In this document: positions 5,779 to 6,914 of the stretch, piece by piece
How positions within the stretch are numbered: the stretch's first letter is position 1
How the letters are laid out: every line of letters starts with the position of its first letter
Assembly (NCBI GenBank): GCA_002291495.1
Contig: DBAE01000117.1
Coordinates: forward strand, 1-6,914
Reading direction: 5' to 3'
From: Bacteriovoracaceae bacterium UBA1018
Lineage (GTDB): Bacteria; Bdellovibrionota; UBA1018
Length of the DNA stretch: 6,914 nt
Translations under genes and position numbers: made by a program
Notes under the pieces: generated by a model
The model's database searches: none
Told to the model about the DNA's origin: nothing
What the model saw: the letters and a program-made list of their open reading frames with translations, nothing else

Positions 5779-6914
5779 CTATGGACACGACGAACCGGTC
5801 TGAAACTTCCAGCAATCCATCGTTGGGTGTTTTGGGCAACATATCTTAGGCGGTGTTTGTTCTGGATAATTTTTGTACCACATCGACATAAACTCACTCG
5901 ACTTAGTCCCACATGTAGAACCATGTGGAAAAAACTCTGCCGGACAACTTGGTGGAACAACTTCACACTTTCTTTCCGGCCAACCCGAAGGGCGGGCGGT
6001 TTGATAAGCCTCACACGTGAGCTTAGATACAGCGCCGGTATCTGGATTGAAAATAGTCGGAAGATCTAATAATACGCCCGACGCCACTACCGCAAAGTAA
6101 ACAGCCGTCGTGCTAGCTTCATGCACAAGGATAGTATGTCCCGTTGTAGCGTTAGCTGGCAGTTTGTCCGCATAAGAGTGGACGATACTCATGTCACTAC
6201 TAAACGGCATGACATTAATCGATCTATTAAATGCTCCGGCAGAGTTGCTACCGGCATAGAACAATACTTTACCATTCGATAGAGCCTTAACAGAACGGCT
6301 CTCGATAAATGGTGGAATGTTCATCCCGTAATTTCCGCCCTTGCCCAAAACCATCAAACCATTTTTGAGCCCAGAACTATTGACGAGCGCACCGATCGAG
6401 GTCGAAACCGTACTACTGAACTTAATCGCCTTATAATAGGCGTTATAATATGCGCCTGGATCTGGGATTTCATTGGTCGGTTTGCCGTAATTAGCGGTCA
6501 CAACAGTAATGTAGCTTCCTACTTTCGCTGCCTCGTCTGGCATTCCATTACTTTTGAAAGCATTCTCAATATCGGCCTGACTCACACTATAGAGATAGAC
6601 GGTATCCGCTGCATCAGCAGATTTTTGAAACTGCTTACGAAGTGTCAGACTCAGCGTTGCCGGAGGAGATGGCGGCGGCGGAGACGGTGGAGGTGGCGAT
6701 GGAGCTGCTCCTACTACGGTAATCGTAATGGGCGCACTTTGAACTCCGGCTTGGTCAGGCGCGTTTTTCACCGTCACAATGAGGTTAGTAATCGTACCAG
6801 CCTTTGTTGGAGTACCATAGAGCATACCGCTCTCGTACTTGAGCCCATAGGTGCTGGTAATGTCTTGATTCAAAGCGTAAGTTGTCGCCTGAATTCTATT
6901 TGTGACCGGCACGA
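5779..6914 (-). CDS. Large surface protein, C-terminal part: Ig-like domain, Pro-rich linker, Cys-rich tail (5' end outside window)
   Basis: The frame is open to the window edge and begins in the middle of a domain; the GTG at 6912 is not a credible start because no signal peptide follows. Counting from that codon, residues 1-67 read as the end of an Ig-like putative-Ig/cadherin-type (He_PIG) domain, with LKYESGMLYGTPTKAGT (24-40) followed by alternating strands. Next comes the linker PSPPPPSPPPPSPP (71-84), then about 200 residues of mixed alpha/beta character with no Cys (85-299) that I do not recognise, and a Cys-rich end with eight Cys at 300, 316, 323, 334, 358, 359, 367 and 376, enough for four disulfides. 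The protein ends at residue 377, one residue after the last Cys. Ig repeats, a Pro-rich spacer and a disulfide-rich cap fit an exported surface or adhesin-like protein. The HAMP protein gene follows after 24 bases on the same strand. Function is inferred from architecture only. Confidence 0.85.
   Translation of the reverse strand, partial: VPVTNRIQATTYALNQDITSTYGLKYESGMLYGTPTKAGTITNLIVTVKNAPDQAGVQSAPITITVVGAAPSPPPPSPPPPSPPATLSLTLRKQFQKSADAADTVYLYSVSQADIENAFKSNGMPDEAAKVGSYITVVTANYGKPTNEIPDPGAYYNAYYKAIKFSSTVSTSIGALVNSSGLKNGLMVLGKGGNYGMNIPPFIESRSVKALSNGKVLFYAGSNSAGAFNRSINVMPFSSDMSIVHSYADKLPANATTGHTILVHEASTTAVYFAVVASGVLLDLPTIFNPDTGAVSKLTCEAYQTARPSGWPERKCEVVPPSCPAEFFPHGSTCGTKSSEFMSMWYKNYPEQTPPKICCPKHPTMDCWKFQTGSSCP
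6661..6702 (-). repeat. Pro/Ser-rich linker-coding repeat
   Basis: These 42 bases encode PSPPPPSPPPPSPP, an SPPPP unit repeated in tandem. The codons vary (CCA, CCT, CCG; TCG, TCT), so the repeat is older than a recent slippage event or is kept by selection on the protein. It separates the Ig-like domain from the unknown middle domain. Confidence 0.85.

Noticed and set aside
5760..6069. Open frames of 80-84 codons on both strands inside the surface protein gene
   Set aside because: They overlap the Cys-rich coding region, have no ribosome binding site and give Arg/Trp-rich, non-protein-like translations.
6661..6702. G-rich plus-strand run as a possible minisatellite or G-quadruplex
   Set aside because: It is explained by Pro/Ser codons on the minus strand; the G-runs are mostly only two long, so a stable four-stranded structure is not supported.

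Overview
The window looks like chromosomal DNA of a Gram-negative bacterium of moderate G+C content. The protein styles point to a Bdellovibrio-like predatory or delta-type lineage (Bdellovibrionota): a short two-helix HAMP protein with no output domain, a large secreted Ig/Pro-rich/Cys-rich surface protein, and an exported all-helical protein with no recognisable family. This assignment is an inference from the look of the proteins, not from a marker gene. No rRNA, tRNA, CRISPR array, insertion sequence or phage gene was seen.

Layout. (1) Positions 9-2756, plus strand: a probable promoter with a consensus -35 box, then a gene for an exported helical protein of unknown function (start best placed at 64). 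After 32 bases comes an actin-fold ATPase of the Hsp70/YegD type that lacks the substrate-binding domain; the two probably form one operon. (2) Positions 2778-4835, minus strand: acs, a complete AMP-forming acetyl-CoA synthetase, convergent with the Hsp70-like gene. (3) Positions 4836-4945: a 110-base divergent intergenic region with an imperfect 12-base direct repeat. (4) Positions 4946-5197, plus strand: a small, very acidic, probably disordered protein with a near-ideal ribosome binding site and its own strong intrinsic terminator at 5211-5256. The last part of the terminator T-tract belongs to a perfect 15-base tandem duplication. (5) Positions 5311-6914, minus strand: a two-gene unit made of a large surface protein, cut by the window edge, followed after 24 bases by the short HAMP membrane protein. 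A perfect 9-bp hairpin lies just beyond the HAMP gene.

How they may work together. Acs is a housekeeping enzyme turning acetate into acetyl-CoA and needs no partner here. The exported protein and the cytoplasmic Hsp70-like ATPase are linked by position only. The most interesting pairing is the surface protein with the HAMP protein: an extracellular structural or adhesive protein co-transcribed with a membrane protein that has the transmembrane and HAMP parts of a receptor but no kinase, cyclase or methyl-accepting domain. Any signalling role needs a partner outside this window.
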